Both the position numbers and the translations under genes were made by a program. Under the pieces are notes generated by a model, which ran no database searches, had not been told where the DNA came from, and saw only the letters and a list, made by a program, of their open reading frames with translations. Of a stretch of DNA of 64,000 bases, positions 18,915 to 28,417 are shown in pieces. Every line of letters begins with the position of its first letter. Position 1 is the first letter of the stretch. The stretch comes from Xylanibacter rodentium (GTDB taxonomy: Bacteria; Bacteroidota; Bacteroidia; Bacteroidales; Bacteroidaceae): contig NZ_JABKKE010000004.1 in NCBI RefSeq assembly GCF_013166575.1, forward strand, positions 62,001 to 126,000, in the 5' to 3' direction.

Positions 18915-21728
18915 TCATTCTTTATACACAAGTTTGCTTGTCTCGCACGGTATCCATATCCAGAATGTGGCTCCCTGACCGGTGTCTGACTTTACGCCGA
19001 TGTCGCCTCCGTATCCGTCGGCAATGGCTTTACAGATGCTCAGTCCGAGGCCGGTGCCCTGTACGAAGTCGTTGAGCTTCACGAAACGTTTGAACACGTC
19101 TTCACACTTCTCCTTTGGAATGCCGCTGCCGGTGTCTTCGCAGTATATGCGTATACCGCCGTTCTCGGGTCTGTATCCGAGACGTATATGTCCCTGTGAT
19201 GTGTGCTTTATGGCGTTTGTAATGAAATTGATGATGACTTGCTGTGTTCTGTCAAAGTCCATTTTGGCCCACAATGAGGTACATGGGTTTTCTTTGATGA
19301 ATTCAAGTCCTTTTTCCGCAACCTGTTGTGCCAGTGTCGAGCACACCTCATCGAATGATCCGGCAAAATCAATGTCACGGCGTTCTATGGTAAGACCGGC
19401 CGAATCCATCGTTGATACCATCAGTATGTCGTTTATAAGGTGGAGCAGCATGTTGCAGTTATTGTGAATTATGCGTATGAACTCTTTTCTTTCGTCAGGA
19501 CTGTCTATTGTCGACAGCAGGTCGCAGAATCCGACGATGGCATTTAGCGGTGTACGTATTTCATGGCTCATATTGGCCAGGAATATGCTCTTCTGCTGTT
19601 CTGACTCGTTGGCTTTCCTGGTTTCTTCGCGCAGTTTGTCCTGAGCCTGTATGATATCGGTTATGTCGCGGATGAGTCCGAAATATCCCGTTACGTTGCC
19701 CTTGTCGTCGTATTCCGGTATCCTGTTGACGGAGTAACAGCGTCTTTGTCCGTTGTCACTGAACAGGTCTCTCATGTTGAGTTCCCTTGTCTTTGGTGTT
19801 ATGTCGTTGTGCAGCAGTTCGATGAAATTCCGTACCAGCGGTTTGTCGTTCTCGTCGATCACATGTTCCACGAAGTCGTCGAAGCTTATTTTTTTCTCGT
19901 AGTTGCGCGGGTCCTTGAAGAATGTTATCTCGCGGTTTGCAAATGAAGAATGCCATACTTTCATGTCGCTCTCGTTTAGCAGATAGCGCAGTTCTTCTTC
20001 GGCTTTGGCTATCTTCATGTACAATGTGCGTATCTTCTTGTTGTTCTCGCTGCGTTGCAGATAGATGTTGCGTTCTTCGCTTATGGACCGCATGGTGAGA
20101 AGAATGTACACGAGTTCCTGTTTCTGGTTCCTTATCGGGCGTATGAACATTTCCGCGTATTCCAGCACTCCGCGCTCGGGAATGTTTATTCTTGCGCAGC
20201 AGTTTACATCTTCGATGTTTTCCGGTGATATGCAGTTGTGTATGTGTGTAAATCCGAAGAGGTTCTTGTTGCGGTAAAACTCGTCGTTGTTATTTTCAAA
20301 CTTCATCAGACTGCGCATTCTTTTGTTGGTGCTTATAAGATGGCCGTGCTTGTCGTACAATGCCATTCCTATTATGGACATTTCGAATATTTTGTTGTAT
20401 TTGTCAGCCAGTTCACGGCTCTTTTGTTCATTTTCCTGTTTTTCCGTGATGTCACTCAGTGTGCTTATTATGTTTGTTACTTTACCGTTTTTGTTGATTT
20501 CCACTGTCGACTGGTTGTACATAATCCGCCATATCGGATTCTCTTTTGTTCCTGTATTGTATCTGTATTTCATGCCGTCACCCCGGTACTTCCTGTTTAT
20601 GATATTTTCGGTGTATTGCCACATGGCTTTCCTGTCGTCCGGATGTATCCGGTCCTGATATTCCTGTGCGGTTATTCCTGACGGTGGCAGATGATTTCCA
20701 TGTATATTGTAAACCATAGGATGGATTATGTCAAGCCGGACCACGTAACCGTCGCTCATGTTCAGCGCTTCCTGCATTATCTTGTTTTTCTCCAATATGT
20801 TCTGCATGTTTTCTTTGATTCTTGCCTTAATCATCCTGTTGGTTATTGTTATTGCTATTATGCAGACAGTTATTATGGCGATGATAAACAGTGAAGTGGG
20901 TGACGCGTCGTTTTGCAGTCTTTCCGGATAAAACCATTTGTTGCGTATGTTGTTTATCTGTCCCGACTGTTCCATGCGGGCAAATTGCTCGTCAAGTTCA
21001 TCGATGAGCTGTTTGTTGTGGCTGACAAAGCGCATGTCTCCACCCTGAATGTCGATGTCGCTCATTGCCAGCTTGTTCAGATTGAGCCCCTTTATCATCT
21101 TGGTGGCAGGTCTCTCTCCCCAGATGAAGTATTGGTATGTCCCGTTGTTCACTCCTTGCAGGGCCTCTTTGGGCGTCTTGAATATAAGCTGGCTGTTGTT
21201 TATGTCGTTTCGCTCAAGAGCGATGAACGTTGAATAATCGTATTTTTTCAATGCCACTTTGGAGTTTTTGTCTATGTCCTTGAGTCTTGTTACAGGTTTT
21301 GTCCCCCGACGGTATATGATCTTGATTTTATATGTGGACAGGGTTTTCCTGCCGCGGAAAGTGGTGTTTTTATATTTGTATCTGTTGTTGAAAGGCTCTA
21401 TTATGAGGTCGGCCTCTCCATTGTCAAACAGTTTTACGGCCTGTTCCCATTTCTTTAGCATGAACACGTGGGGTATGTCCAGTTTGTCAAGTATGGTCTC
21501 CAGCACTTCTATGTTGTATCCGTCGGGTTCTCCATTCATGCTGTAGTACTCATACGGTGCGAGGTTCCAGTCGGACACGATTCTCAACGGCCGCTGCTCA
21601 GTGTAGTCCAATATGTTTGTCTTGTCTTTGGCATACAGTGACGTACAGCACCCTGACATCATTATCAGAACTGCCGTCAGGTGTATATATATGGTATGAA
21701 ATGCTTTTGTAGTCATATCGTCTGTCAT
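18915..21728 (-). CDS. sensor histidine kinase with periplasmic SBP_bac_3 domain and PAS domains (catalytic His present)
   Basis: 937 aa from the ATG at 21728, which overlaps the upstream gene's stop as TGATG; a longer reading frame to 21884 lies inside that upstream gene. Order: signal/anchor (IHLTAVLIMMSGCC), periplasmic amino-acid-binding-like domain (RIVSDWNLAPYEYYSMNGEP to MRNKWFYPE-like end), transmembrane helix (LFIIAIITVCIIAITI), about three PAS domains, HisKA with FLANMSHEIRTPLNAIVGF (His722), and HATPase with INFITNAIKH, CEDTGSGIP and GTGLGLSI. It has no receiver domain. It should sense a small periplasmic solute and phosphorylate an unknown partner. Confidence 0.92.
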   Translation of the reverse strand: MTDDMTTKAFHTIYIHLTAVLIMMSGCCTSLYAKDKTNILDYTEQRPLRIVSDWNLAPYEYYSMNGEPDGYNIEVLETILDKLDIPHVFMLKKWEQAVKLFDNGEADLIIEPFNNRYKYKNTTFRGRKTLSTYKIKIIYRRGTKPVTRLKDIDKNSKVALKKYDYSTFIALERNDINNSQLIFKTPKEALQGVNNGTYQYFIWGERPATKMIKGLNLNKLAMSDIDIQGGDMRFVSHNKQLIDELDEQFARMEQSGQINNIRNKWFYPERLQNDASPTSLFIIAIITVCIIAITITNRMIKARIKENMQNILEKNKIMQEALNMSDGYVVRLDIIHPMVYNIHGNHLPPSGITAQEYQDRIHPDDRKAMWQYTENIINRKYRGDGMKYRYNTGTKENPIWRIMYNQSTVEINKNGKVTNIISTLSDITEKQENEQKSRELADKYNKIFEMSIIGMALYDKHGHLISTNKRMRSLMKFENNNDEFYRNKNLFGFTHIHNCISPENIEDVNCCARINIPERGVLEYAEMFIRPIRNQKQELVYILLTMRSISEERNIYLQRSENNKKIRTLYMKIAKAEEELRYLLNESDMKVWHSSFANREITFFKDPRNYEKKISFDDFVEHVIDENDKPLVRNFIELLHNDITPKTRELNMRDLFSDNGQRRCYSVNRIPEYDDKGNVTGYFGLIRDITDIIQAQDKLREETRKANESEQQKSIFLANMSHEIRTPLNAIVGFCDLLSTIDSPDERKEFIRIIHNNCNMLLHLINDILMVSTMDSAGLTIERRDIDFAGSFDEVCSTLAQQVAEKGLEFIKENPCTSLWAKMDFDRTQQVIINFITNAIKHTSQGHIRLGYRPENGGIRIYCEDTGSGIPKEKCEDVFKRFVKLNDFVQGTGLGLSICKAIADGYGGDIGVKSDTGQGATFWIWIPCETSKLVYKE

Positions 21729-24538
21729 CAGATCAAATTGTTCTTTTTCTTGTTTGCCGTTACTTCGCATGGTATGGTTATCCATACGGTGGTACCGTTG
21801 CCCAATTCCGATTCCATGTCGAATCGTCCGCCCATTTTTTCCACAAGTTTTTTGCATATCATCAGTCCGAGACGTATACTGCAACGGTCAACGTCTTCAT
21901 ACAGCTCTTCACGTTCAAAGAGCTTTTTGAGCGTGTCCTCGTCTATGCCTATTCCCGTGTCCTTCACACATATCACGAGTTCGTCGTGGTGATATTCGTA
22001 GTGACAGTGTATTACGCCGGTTTTGGTGAAGTGGGCTGCGTTCGACGCTACAATCTCTATCACTTGTCCCACATATCCTGCGTCTATGTCTACCACGAGA
22101 TGTTCGTAATCGTTTTCAATTACGGTCTTTACGTCATTGCTTATTTCCATGTTCCAGCCTATCATGCAGTGTGCGTCAAATATTTCAGCGAAGTCTGCCG
22201 GCATTTTTTTTATTTCCACCATGTCGGCATCGAGCCGTGAGAGGAAAAGTATGTCGTTGATGAGCCGCAACAGTATGTTTGAGTTTTTCTTTATCTCAGC
22301 CATGAAAAGCGGTTCGTCGGCCGGATCGTGTTCTGTGTTGAACAGTTCTGCAAATCCTACCACAGTGTTGAGTGGTGTACGTATCTCATAGCTCATGTTT
22401 TTCATGAACGTGTTCTTGACTGTTTCTGCCGCTTGCGCTTTCTCTCTCTCTTCCAGAAGGCGTGTTTCGGTCTCCTCGAATACACTGACGTCCCGGCATA
22501 GTCCGAAGTAATGGTCCAGATGCCCGTTGCTGTCGTAGATGGGTACTCCGTTCACTTGCAGATATATGTCCCGTTTGTGGCTGTCATTGAATATTGTTTT
22601 CACTTTTATGCAGAACGTTTTGGTTTTGCGTCTGTCCATGTTGTTTATCAGTTTCATGAATCTGTGCTTGTCAGGGTTGACCAGTTTGCTTGTGGCTCTC
22701 AGTTGCGACAGCTTCATCACCGGCTTCTTCAGATCGTGCGTTATTTCTATCTGTTCCTTGTCGGGATTGTAGTTCACCAGCCAGATACGGCTCACGCTGA
22801 GCGCGTAATTTATGTTGTTGAGATATTCGGTCAGTTGTTCCGAAGCCTTTTTTATGAATTTGGCTTCTTCTTTTTCTTTTTTTATGCTTTCTGCCAGTTC
22901 GGTCACGTCTCTTCCTGTTACGAAATATCCTATCAGGTTGCCTTCGTCCTTCAATATTGGCAACACCATCATTTCGTAGTTCTTGATGTGTCCCGGCATT
23001 ACAGACTGTTTGTGTGCGTCGGTCTTTTCGTTGTTGTGGTCTATTATTGACGAAGCATACACTGTTTCCGGGCTCTTCATGTCGAATGCCACATTGTTGA
23101 GCACATTGTTGATGTCTGTCTGGCTGTTGAAGCGTTCTTCCTTGCCTGTAAATGTCTTGCGTGCACAGGTATTGATATTTGTCAATATTCCGTTACTGTC
23201 ATATACGGCCATATCCACATTCACTGTGTTGAACACGGTTTGGAAACGTATCAGCAAATTCTGTGTCTCAAGCTGTTTGCGGTGTTCGTCGGTAACGTCC
23301 TGTTGGGTTCCGAGCAATATGTCGGGTTTGTCGTCCTTGGTGTGTAATATGGAAATCTTTATGTTGAAATACAGTTCGTTTTCGTATTCCGTCTCAAATT
23401 TGTGACCCCGTGTCAGCATGGTTTTCGATGTTGTATGTCCGTCGGATATTTCTTGTATTGCCTTGCGTATGTTGTTGAAATCTTCGGGATTGAAGAACAT
23501 GGCGAAACTTGCTTCTTTGTAAATCTCACGTATGTCTCCGTCGGGTTTGAATGTTGTGAATATGTTATGTCGGATATCGTATGTCCACATCTGTATCTTT
23601 GCCGAGCGCATGTATAGTGACAGACGCTTGTTAAGGTTCTCGTTGTCTCGTTTCAAGTTGTTTTCCATTATTTTGTGTGCCTTGTGGTACACCATCAGTA
23701 TTATCACCGTAAGTGCCAGCCCTCCGGCAATGTACCATACATAATTGGGTATCCGGCTCGGCTTCACTTCCGGATAGAACCACTTGTTCCGCATGGGTTG
23801 CAGCTCTTCGTTGATGGTCATCACCTCATATACGCTGTCTATCATACTGAGCAGTTTCATGTCATGTGACATGAACCGGTATTCGCCGTTTGGAATATTG
23901 ATTGGAGAGATTGTGAGATTCTTCAGATTGTAGTTCTTTATGACGTATTTCAGAGACAACGTGTTCCACAGTACTTGCCCGCTGTCCCGCGAGTCCACTT
24001 GCTTCATAGCGTCGTAAATGTCGTTGGACGGCATTGCATATTCTTCCATTCCGTCAGTCACCATCTTGCGGTGGCTGAAACTGTTGTTCTGGACCACTAC
24101 CTTATGCTTTTTCAGGTCGTTCATGTCTTCTATGTCACAATATTGGTCGGCTGAATGTGCCACTCCGTGTGTGAACAGTGCCACGACCGAATTGCCATAG
24201 CGTCCGAATTGTGAATGATAGTCGGTGTGCATACCCAGCATCAGGGTTGACTTGCCGTTTTTCAGATCTTGATATGCCTCGGCTGTAGGTTTCAGACGTA
24301 TGATGTATGGTATGTCGAGCCTTTTCAGTATCGTTTTTATCAGGTCGATATTGAATCCGGCAGGGTCTCCTTCTTTCGTGAGGAATGTGTATGGCGGCAA
24401 ATCCCAAATGTCTTCATATATGAGCGGGTGTTCCAATGTGTATTGTGGCAGACGCTCATTCTGTGCTCTTGTCTTTACGCTGACAGCCGAAAGACATATG
24501 ATTATTATGCAGTATATCGAGAGTATTCTTGTGGACAT
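21728..24538 (-). CDS. SBP-PAS sensor kinase homologue with Tyr replacing the phospho-accepting His
   Basis: 936 aa, the same layout as the downstream kinase: signal peptide (IIIICLSAVSVKTRAQ), SBP_bac_3-like periplasmic domain about 35-255, transmembrane helix 267-286, PAS domains, and HisKA/HATPase regions. The H-box reads FMKNMSYEIRTPLNTVVGF, so residue 717 is Tyr (codon TAT at 22388-22390) where His is expected; a single base change from CAT would do this. The ATP-lid region is partly kept (VASNAAHF, KDTGIGID, SIRLGLMI). It probably cannot autophosphorylate on His and may act as a sensor partner for the adjacent competent kinase, to which it is translationally coupled (TGATG). It has its own promoter at 24582-24613. 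Confidence 0.92.
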   Translation of the reverse strand: MSTRILSIYCIIIICLSAVSVKTRAQNERLPQYTLEHPLIYEDIWDLPPYTFLTKEGDPAGFNIDLIKTILKRLDIPYIIRLKPTAEAYQDLKNGKSTLMLGMHTDYHSQFGRYGNSVVALFTHGVAHSADQYCDIEDMNDLKKHKVVVQNNSFSHRKMVTDGMEEYAMPSNDIYDAMKQVDSRDSGQVLWNTLSLKYVIKNYNLKNLTISPINIPNGEYRFMSHDMKLLSMIDSVYEVMTINEELQPMRNKWFYPEVKPSRIPNYVWYIAGGLALTVIILMVYHKAHKIMENNLKRDNENLNKRLSLYMRSAKIQMWTYDIRHNIFTTFKPDGDIREIYKEASFAMFFNPEDFNNIRKAIQEISDGHTTSKTMLTRGHKFETEYENELYFNIKISILHTKDDKPDILLGTQQDVTDEHRKQLETQNLLIRFQTVFNTVNVDMAVYDSNGILTNINTCARKTFTGKEERFNSQTDINNVLNNVAFDMKSPETVYASSIIDHNNEKTDAHKQSVMPGHIKNYEMMVLPILKDEGNLIGYFVTGRDVTELAESIKKEKEEAKFIKKASEQLTEYLNNINYALSVSRIWLVNYNPDKEQIEITHDLKKPVMKLSQLRATSKLVNPDKHRFMKLINNMDRRKTKTFCIKVKTIFNDSHKRDIYLQVNGVPIYDSNGHLDHYFGLCRDVSVFEETETRLLEEREKAQAAETVKNTFMKNMSYEIRTPLNTVVGFAELFNTEHDPADEPLFMAEIKKNSNILLRLINDILFLSRLDADMVEIKKMPADFAEIFDAHCMIGWNMEISNDVKTVIENDYEHLVVDIDAGYVGQVIEIVASNAAHFTKTGVIHCHYEYHHDELVICVKDTGIGIDEDTLKKLFEREELYEDVDRCSIRLGLMICKKLVEKMGGRFDMESELGNGTTVWITIPCEVTANKKKNNLI

Positions 24539-24581
24539 TTAATAGTGTCATTAGATTAATAATGATATGTTTTTTATTGCA

Positions 24582-24613
24582 CAAAGATACTGAAAACCAA
24601 ACTAATAACCAAA
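24582..24613 (-). promoter_or_regulatory. promoter of the kinase-kinase-araC operon
   Basis: The minus strand carries TATCTTTG (24582-24589) with TTTG (24610-24613) 20 bp upstream, a full Bacteroidetes promoter. The predicted leader before the first kinase is about 37 nt. Confidence 0.75.
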
Positions 24614-24679
24614 TAAATCCGTGTTTTTCTTTTGTCACTGACGGCGTGAAGTGCCTGGATGTCGGTGTTTGTCTTGTTA

Positions 24680-24980
24680 ATTCTTAATTTTTTGCATTTC
24701 TTTTTCCGTGAAATAGAAAAGCCGAGAGGCCGTCTCTGCTTTCTTTACATACGTTTTTGGCATGGTCAACTTGCCGTAAGGCCCTCCCTGCAATCCCGTA
24801 ACGGCCGTTTCGTGGTGCGACGAGGCCTCCGTTGCAGTGCCGTAAGGGCCTTATTGCATGGTGATAAGGCCCTCTCTGCTTTCTTGACAAAGCTGTGCCG
24901 GCGTAAAGTGCTGACAGTCAGCGCTTCCCTTTTGACGCAAAAAATCGCTGTTTTCGGGCCGTAACCGGAAAACAGCGATT
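24680..24980 (-). repeat. dispersed structured repeat, copy 1 (minus orientation)
   Basis: The reverse complement shares ordered blocks with 39954-40296 and 55907-56248: an initial hairpin, GGAAGCGCTGACTGTCAGCA-like sequence, AAGAAAGCAGAGAGGGCC, repeated GGCC/GCAACG/CCGTTACGG palindromes, AAGAAAGCAGAGACGGCC, GGCTTTTC and a terminal AATTAAGAA. The initial hairpin has 13-bp arms (24943-24955 with 24968-24980). It lies between cysK and the kinase operon, in a gap of over 500 bp that holds no convincing gene. This copy lacks the outermost ~25 bp seen in the other two. Confidence 0.75.
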
Positions 24981-25102
24981 CGGATGTCGTTTAACATATG
25001 TTAAAGTAAAGAAAAATATGAATGCCGGCGTGCCGGGAATATAGCACATGCCGTATGATTCCGACTTAACGGGCATGAATTATGCGACATCCCCACTTCC
25101 GG

Positions 25103-26050
25103 TTAGAGCGGATATTCGTCGAAGGCATAGAGCACCGTTGACAGATATCGTTCGCCTGTGTCGGGCAACAACACCACGATGTTCTTGTTTTCGTATTCCG
25201 TACGCCGGGCTATTTCGGTGGCGGCAAATGCGGCGGCTCCCGATGAGATTCCAACGAGCAGTCCTTCTTGCATGGCCAGTTGGCGGCCGGCGCGTATGGC
25301 GTCGTCGTTGTCCACGTCTACCACCTCGTCTATCAGATCGGCATCGTATATAGCCGGAATGAAGCCCGCACCGATGCCCTGAATCTTGTGGGGGCCGGCT
25401 TTGCCGCCGCTGAGTACCGGCGACGATGACGGTTCGACGGCTATTATCTTGATGTTGGGGTTGAGCTCTTTCAAGCGGCGCGCCACGCCCGATATGGTGC
25501 CCCCCGTGCCCACACCGGCCACAAAGACGTCTATGTTGCCGTCGGTGTCACTCCATATCTCGTTGGCGGTGGTGTCATAATGTTTCTTCGGGTTGGCTTT
25601 GTTTTCAAATTGCTGTAGTATCACGGAACCGGGAATGGAGTCGCGCAGCTCTTCGGCAGCTCTGATGGCCCCGGCCATGCCTTCCGCACCGGGCGTGAGG
25701 TGCACTTCGGCTCCGTATGCCTTGACGAGGTTGCGGCGTTCTATGCTCATCGTGTCGGGCATGGTCAGTATAAGCCTATAGCCCTTTACAGCCGATACCA
25801 GTGACAGTCCGACGCCGGTGTTTCCGCTTGTGGGCTCGATGATGGTGGCGCCGGGTTTCAGAAAGCCGGAGCGTTCGGCATCTTCTATCATCGCCAAGGC
25901 TATGCGGTCTTTTACGCTGCCACCTGGATTGAAGTATTCCACTTTGGCTATTATTGCTTTATCGATTCCGTTATGTGCCGAGAATTTGCCGAGTTCAAGC
26001 AGCGGTGTGTTTCCGATAAGGTCTGTGAGTTGTTTTGCTAATTTCTTCAT
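25103..26050 (-). CDS. cysK: cysteine synthase (O-acetylserine sulfhydrylase)
   Basis: 315 aa from the ATG at 26050; the longer in-frame start at 26110 would place the start upstream of the promoter element. The PLP-lysine motif is FNPGGSVKDRIA, the substrate loop is EPTSGNTGVGLS, and the phosphate-binding loop is VAGVGTGGTISGVAR. It makes L-cysteine from O-acetylserine and sulfide in the cytoplasm. It is a single gene transcribed away from frr, with TATCTTTG just upstream. The length and all motifs are ordinary. Confidence 0.96.
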   Translation of the reverse strand: MKKLAKQLTDLIGNTPLLELGKFSAHNGIDKAIIAKVEYFNPGGSVKDRIALAMIEDAERSGFLKPGATIIEPTSGNTGVGLSLVSAVKGYRLILTMPDTMSIERRNLVKAYGAEVHLTPGAEGMAGAIRAAEELRDSIPGSVILQQFENKANPKKHYDTTANEIWSDTDGNIDVFVAGVGTGGTISGVARRLKELNPNIKIIAVEPSSSPVLSGGKAGPHKIQGIGAGFIPAIYDADLIDEVVDVDNDDAIRAGRQLAMQEGLLVGISSGAAAFAATEIARRTEYENKNIVVLLPDTGERYLSTVLYAFDEYPL

Positions 26051-26079
26051 AATTGTTGTTGTGTTAGTGAATGACTGGG

Positions 26080-26087
26080 CAAAGATA
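26080..26087 (-). promoter_or_regulatory. -7 element of cysK
   Basis: The minus strand reads TATCTTTG, 30 bp before the chosen cysK start. This supports the ATG at 26050 over 26110. Confidence 0.6.
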
Positions 26088-26308
26088 CGGAAATATCCCG
26101 GAACAGGCATTGCCTTGTGTGTTAATAATGATGTATTTTCGTTGGGCTGTGTTCATAATGGAGAGGGGCGTGTTCGTCAAGCTGTATGGGAAGAGTGAAA
26201 CTTGCTCCAACTCTGTCATGGCGAGAAAACGCGGGATTAGATCCGACGTTCTTGCGCCTGACGGGCAGTTGTTGTGCTATGGCTTTTTAGAAAAAAAAAC
26301 TTAATTAC

Positions 26309-26339
26309 TTGTACGTGTGGAATTAAATACTTACATTTG
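26309..26339 (+). promoter_or_regulatory. promoter of frr
   Basis: TTG (26309-26311) and TACATTTG (26332-26339) are 20 bp apart, a complete Bacteroidetes promoter. Transcription would begin near 26346 and rule out the in-frame start at 26317. Confidence 0.75.
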
Positions 26340-26373
26340 TAAAACGAAACAAACATATACACATTTATATATT

Positions 26374-26934
26374 ATGATAGACGTAAAAGAAACATTGACC
26401 TCGGCTGAGGAGAAGATGGAGATGGCCGTGATGTTCCTTGACGAACAGTTGTCGCGTGTGCGTGCAGGCCGTGCCAACGTTGCCATTCTTGACGGTGTTA
26501 AAGTGGAGTCCTATGGCTCGATGGTACCTCTCAATCAGGTGGCAACAGTGTCAACCCCCGATGCCCGCTCGATAGCCATCCGTCCTTGGGACAAGAAGAT
26601 GATACGCAGCATCGAGAAGGCTATCATGGACAGCGATGTCGGCATCACTCCCGAGAACAACGGTGAAATGATCCGTCTGGGAATACCGCAGCCTACAGAG
26701 GAACGCCGCAAGGAACTGGCCAAGCAGTGCAACAAGTATGGCGAGAACATAAAGGTGCAGATCCGTAATGTGCGGGGTGAACTGAAGGACAAGTTGAAGA
26801 AGGCGATAAAGGACGGACTGTCCGAAGATGTAGAGAAGGATGCCGAGAACGAACTTCAGAAAGTTCATGACAAGTATATCAAGAAGGTTGACGATCTGCT
26901 TGCCGCAAAGAACAAGGAGATAATGACGGTTTAA
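26374..26934 (+). CDS. frr: ribosome recycling factor
   Basis: 186 aa from ATG 26374, the canonical RRF length. Family segments include LSRVRAGRANVAILDGVKV, MVPLNQVATVSTPDARSIAI, IRPWDKKMIRSIEKAI and IRLGIPQPTEERRKELAKQ. With EF-G it splits post-termination ribosomes. A promoter sits 28-65 bp upstream. A large palindromic repeat separates it from rsgA. Confidence 0.97.
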   Translation: MIDVKETLTSAEEKMEMAVMFLDEQLSRVRAGRANVAILDGVKVESYGSMVPLNQVATVSTPDARSIAIRPWDKKMIRSIEKAIMDSDVGITPENNGEMIRLGIPQPTEERRKELAKQCNKYGENIKVQIRNVRGELKDKLKKAIKDGLSEDVEKDAENELQKVHDKYIKKVDDLLAAKNKEIMTV

Positions 26935-26990
26935 TCCGCTTTTGTTTTAAGGAATTAAATGGGGTTTTACCGTTTTGTTCAGACGTTTAT

Positions 26991-27256
26991 ACCTATGTAA
27001 GTAGGCAGACGCCCTGCAAGGGCAACAAGCACATAGCCCGGGGCAGAGCGTAGCGGCACCCCGGGATTCAAAGATCGGACAATTTTCAACGCCCTGAAAG
27101 GGCAAAAGCGCACAAAGATAATATGTATGGCTATTAACGCTTTTGTCCTTTCAGGACGCAGGGAATTCCAATGTATGAATCCCTGGGGTGCCGCTACGCT
27201 CTGCCCCGGGCTATGTGCTTGTTGCCCTTGCAGGGCGTCTGCCTACTTCCATAGGT
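26991..27256. repeat. large palindromic repeat element, copy A (between frr and rsgA)
   Basis: Outer arms 26991-27070 and 27176-27256 are inverted repeats of about 80 bp with one mismatch and one single-base indel. Each contains GCCCTGCAAGGGC and AGCCCGGGGCAGAGCGTAGC blocks. Nested inside are the left block CGCCCTGAAAGGGCAAAAGCG and its inverted partner, whose local stem changes GCCC/GGGC to GTCC/GGAC while keeping pairing. The same blocks recur at 55422-55795. No protein is encoded. It resembles a non-autonomous mobile or REP-like element. Confidence 0.8.
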
Positions 27257-27339
27257 ATGAACTTAAATATACAGGTATAAACGTTGAATATAAATGGTAC
27301 AATTCTTTTAACTCCTGAAGATAAAGTAAAAAACAGGAT

Positions 27340-28329
27340 ATGAAAGGTTTGGTAATAAGAAACACCGGTAGCTGGTATACGGTAAAGACTGATGAAGGCA
27401 GGCAGGTGGATTGTAAGATAAAAGGCAACTTTCGCCTGAAAGGCATCCGCAGCACCAATCCTGTGGCCGTAGGCGACAGGGTGGAGATTGTACCCAATAA
27501 CGAGGGAACAGCTTTTATCACTGCTATAGAGGAACGTCGCAACTATATCATACGCAAGTCGCCCAATCTGTCGAAGCAAAGTCATATCATTGCTGCCAAT
27601 GTCGACCAGGCCATGCTTGTGGTCACGGTCAACCGTCCGCAGACCAGCACTACGTTTATCGACCGTTTTCTTGCATCGGCCGAGGCTTATCGTGTTCCTG
27701 TGGTTATGGTGTTCAACAAGACTGATATACTCGATGACGATGAGCGTCGGTATCAGGAAATGGTGATAGCCCTTTACGAGAACATTGGCTATGAGTGTCG
27801 TGCCGTTTCGGCTGCCACAGGCAGCGGCATCGATGGGCTGCGTGAGTTGCTTGCCGGCAAGATTACGGTGCTCAGCGGTAACAGCGGTGTGGGCAAGTCG
27901 ACGCTTATCAACAGCATACTGCCGGGTGCAAATCTGCGTACGGCAGAAATCAGCGACGCTCACAACACGGGCATGCACACCACTACTTTCAGCGAGATGC
28001 TGCCTTTGCCGCGTGCCGGCGGTTCTCCGTCTGCCACACAAGACAGTAATACCGATGGCAATGTGCATGCCGATGGATATATCATAGATACGCCGGGCAT
28101 AAAGGGCTTCGGTACGTTCGACATAGAGCCGGAGGAACTGACGGGCTATTTCCGTGACATATTCCGGTTTTCCAAAGACTGCCGTTTCAGCAACTGCACC
28201 CACCGCCATGAGCCTGGTTGTGCCGTGCTGCGTGCTTTGGAGGAACACTATATCGCCGAAAGCCGCTACCAGTCGTACCTGAGCATGCTCGACGATAAGG
28301 ACGAGAACAAATATCGTGAGGCTTTTTGA
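27340..28329 (+). CDS. rsgA: ribosome small-subunit GTPase RsgA
   Basis: 329 aa. The N-terminal OB fold ([17 protein letters not shown]) is followed by a circularly permuted GTPase: the G4 motif FNKTD comes before the G1 loop [15 protein letters not shown] and G3 [11 protein letters not shown]-terminal zinc knuckle is visible as [14 protein letters not shown]. RsgA checks late 30S subunit maturation and is released by GTP hydrolysis. A Ser/Asn/Gly-rich insertion ([16 protein letters not shown]) precedes G3, which is unusual but plausible as a loop. It is preceded by the repeat element and followed by mnmA after 88 bp. Confidence 0.95.
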   Translation: MKGLVIRNTGSWYTVKTDEGRQVDCKIKGNFRLKGIRSTNPVAVGDRVEIVPNNEGTAFITAIEERRNYIIRKSPNLSKQSHIIAANVDQAMLVVTVNRPQTSTTFIDRFLASAEAYRVPVVMVFNKTDILDDDERRYQEMVIALYENIGYECRAVSAATGSGIDGLRELLAGKITVLSGNSGVGKSTLINSILPGANLRTAEISDAHNTGMHTTTFSEMLPLPRAGGSPSATQDSNTDGNVHADGYIIDTPGIKGFGTFDIEPEELTGYFRDIFRFSKDCRFSNCTHRHEPGCAVLRALEEHYIAESRYQSYLSMLDDKDENKYREAF

Positions 28330-28417
28330 TTTTTATTAAAGGCAGATTTTAAAGCGGCTACGTTTTTTCGTCATGCCGTTTCATACAGTCGTATGTACAG
28401 ATTGACGTTTTTATGAT

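Noticed and set aside
24659..24964. 101-codon open frame in the gap before cysK
   Set aside because: It lies within repeat copy 1, and the matching frames in the other two copies are not conserved.
26991..27256. CRISPR array from repeated GC-rich blocks
   Set aside because: The repeats are inverted and nested, not direct and regularly spaced, and no cas genes are present.
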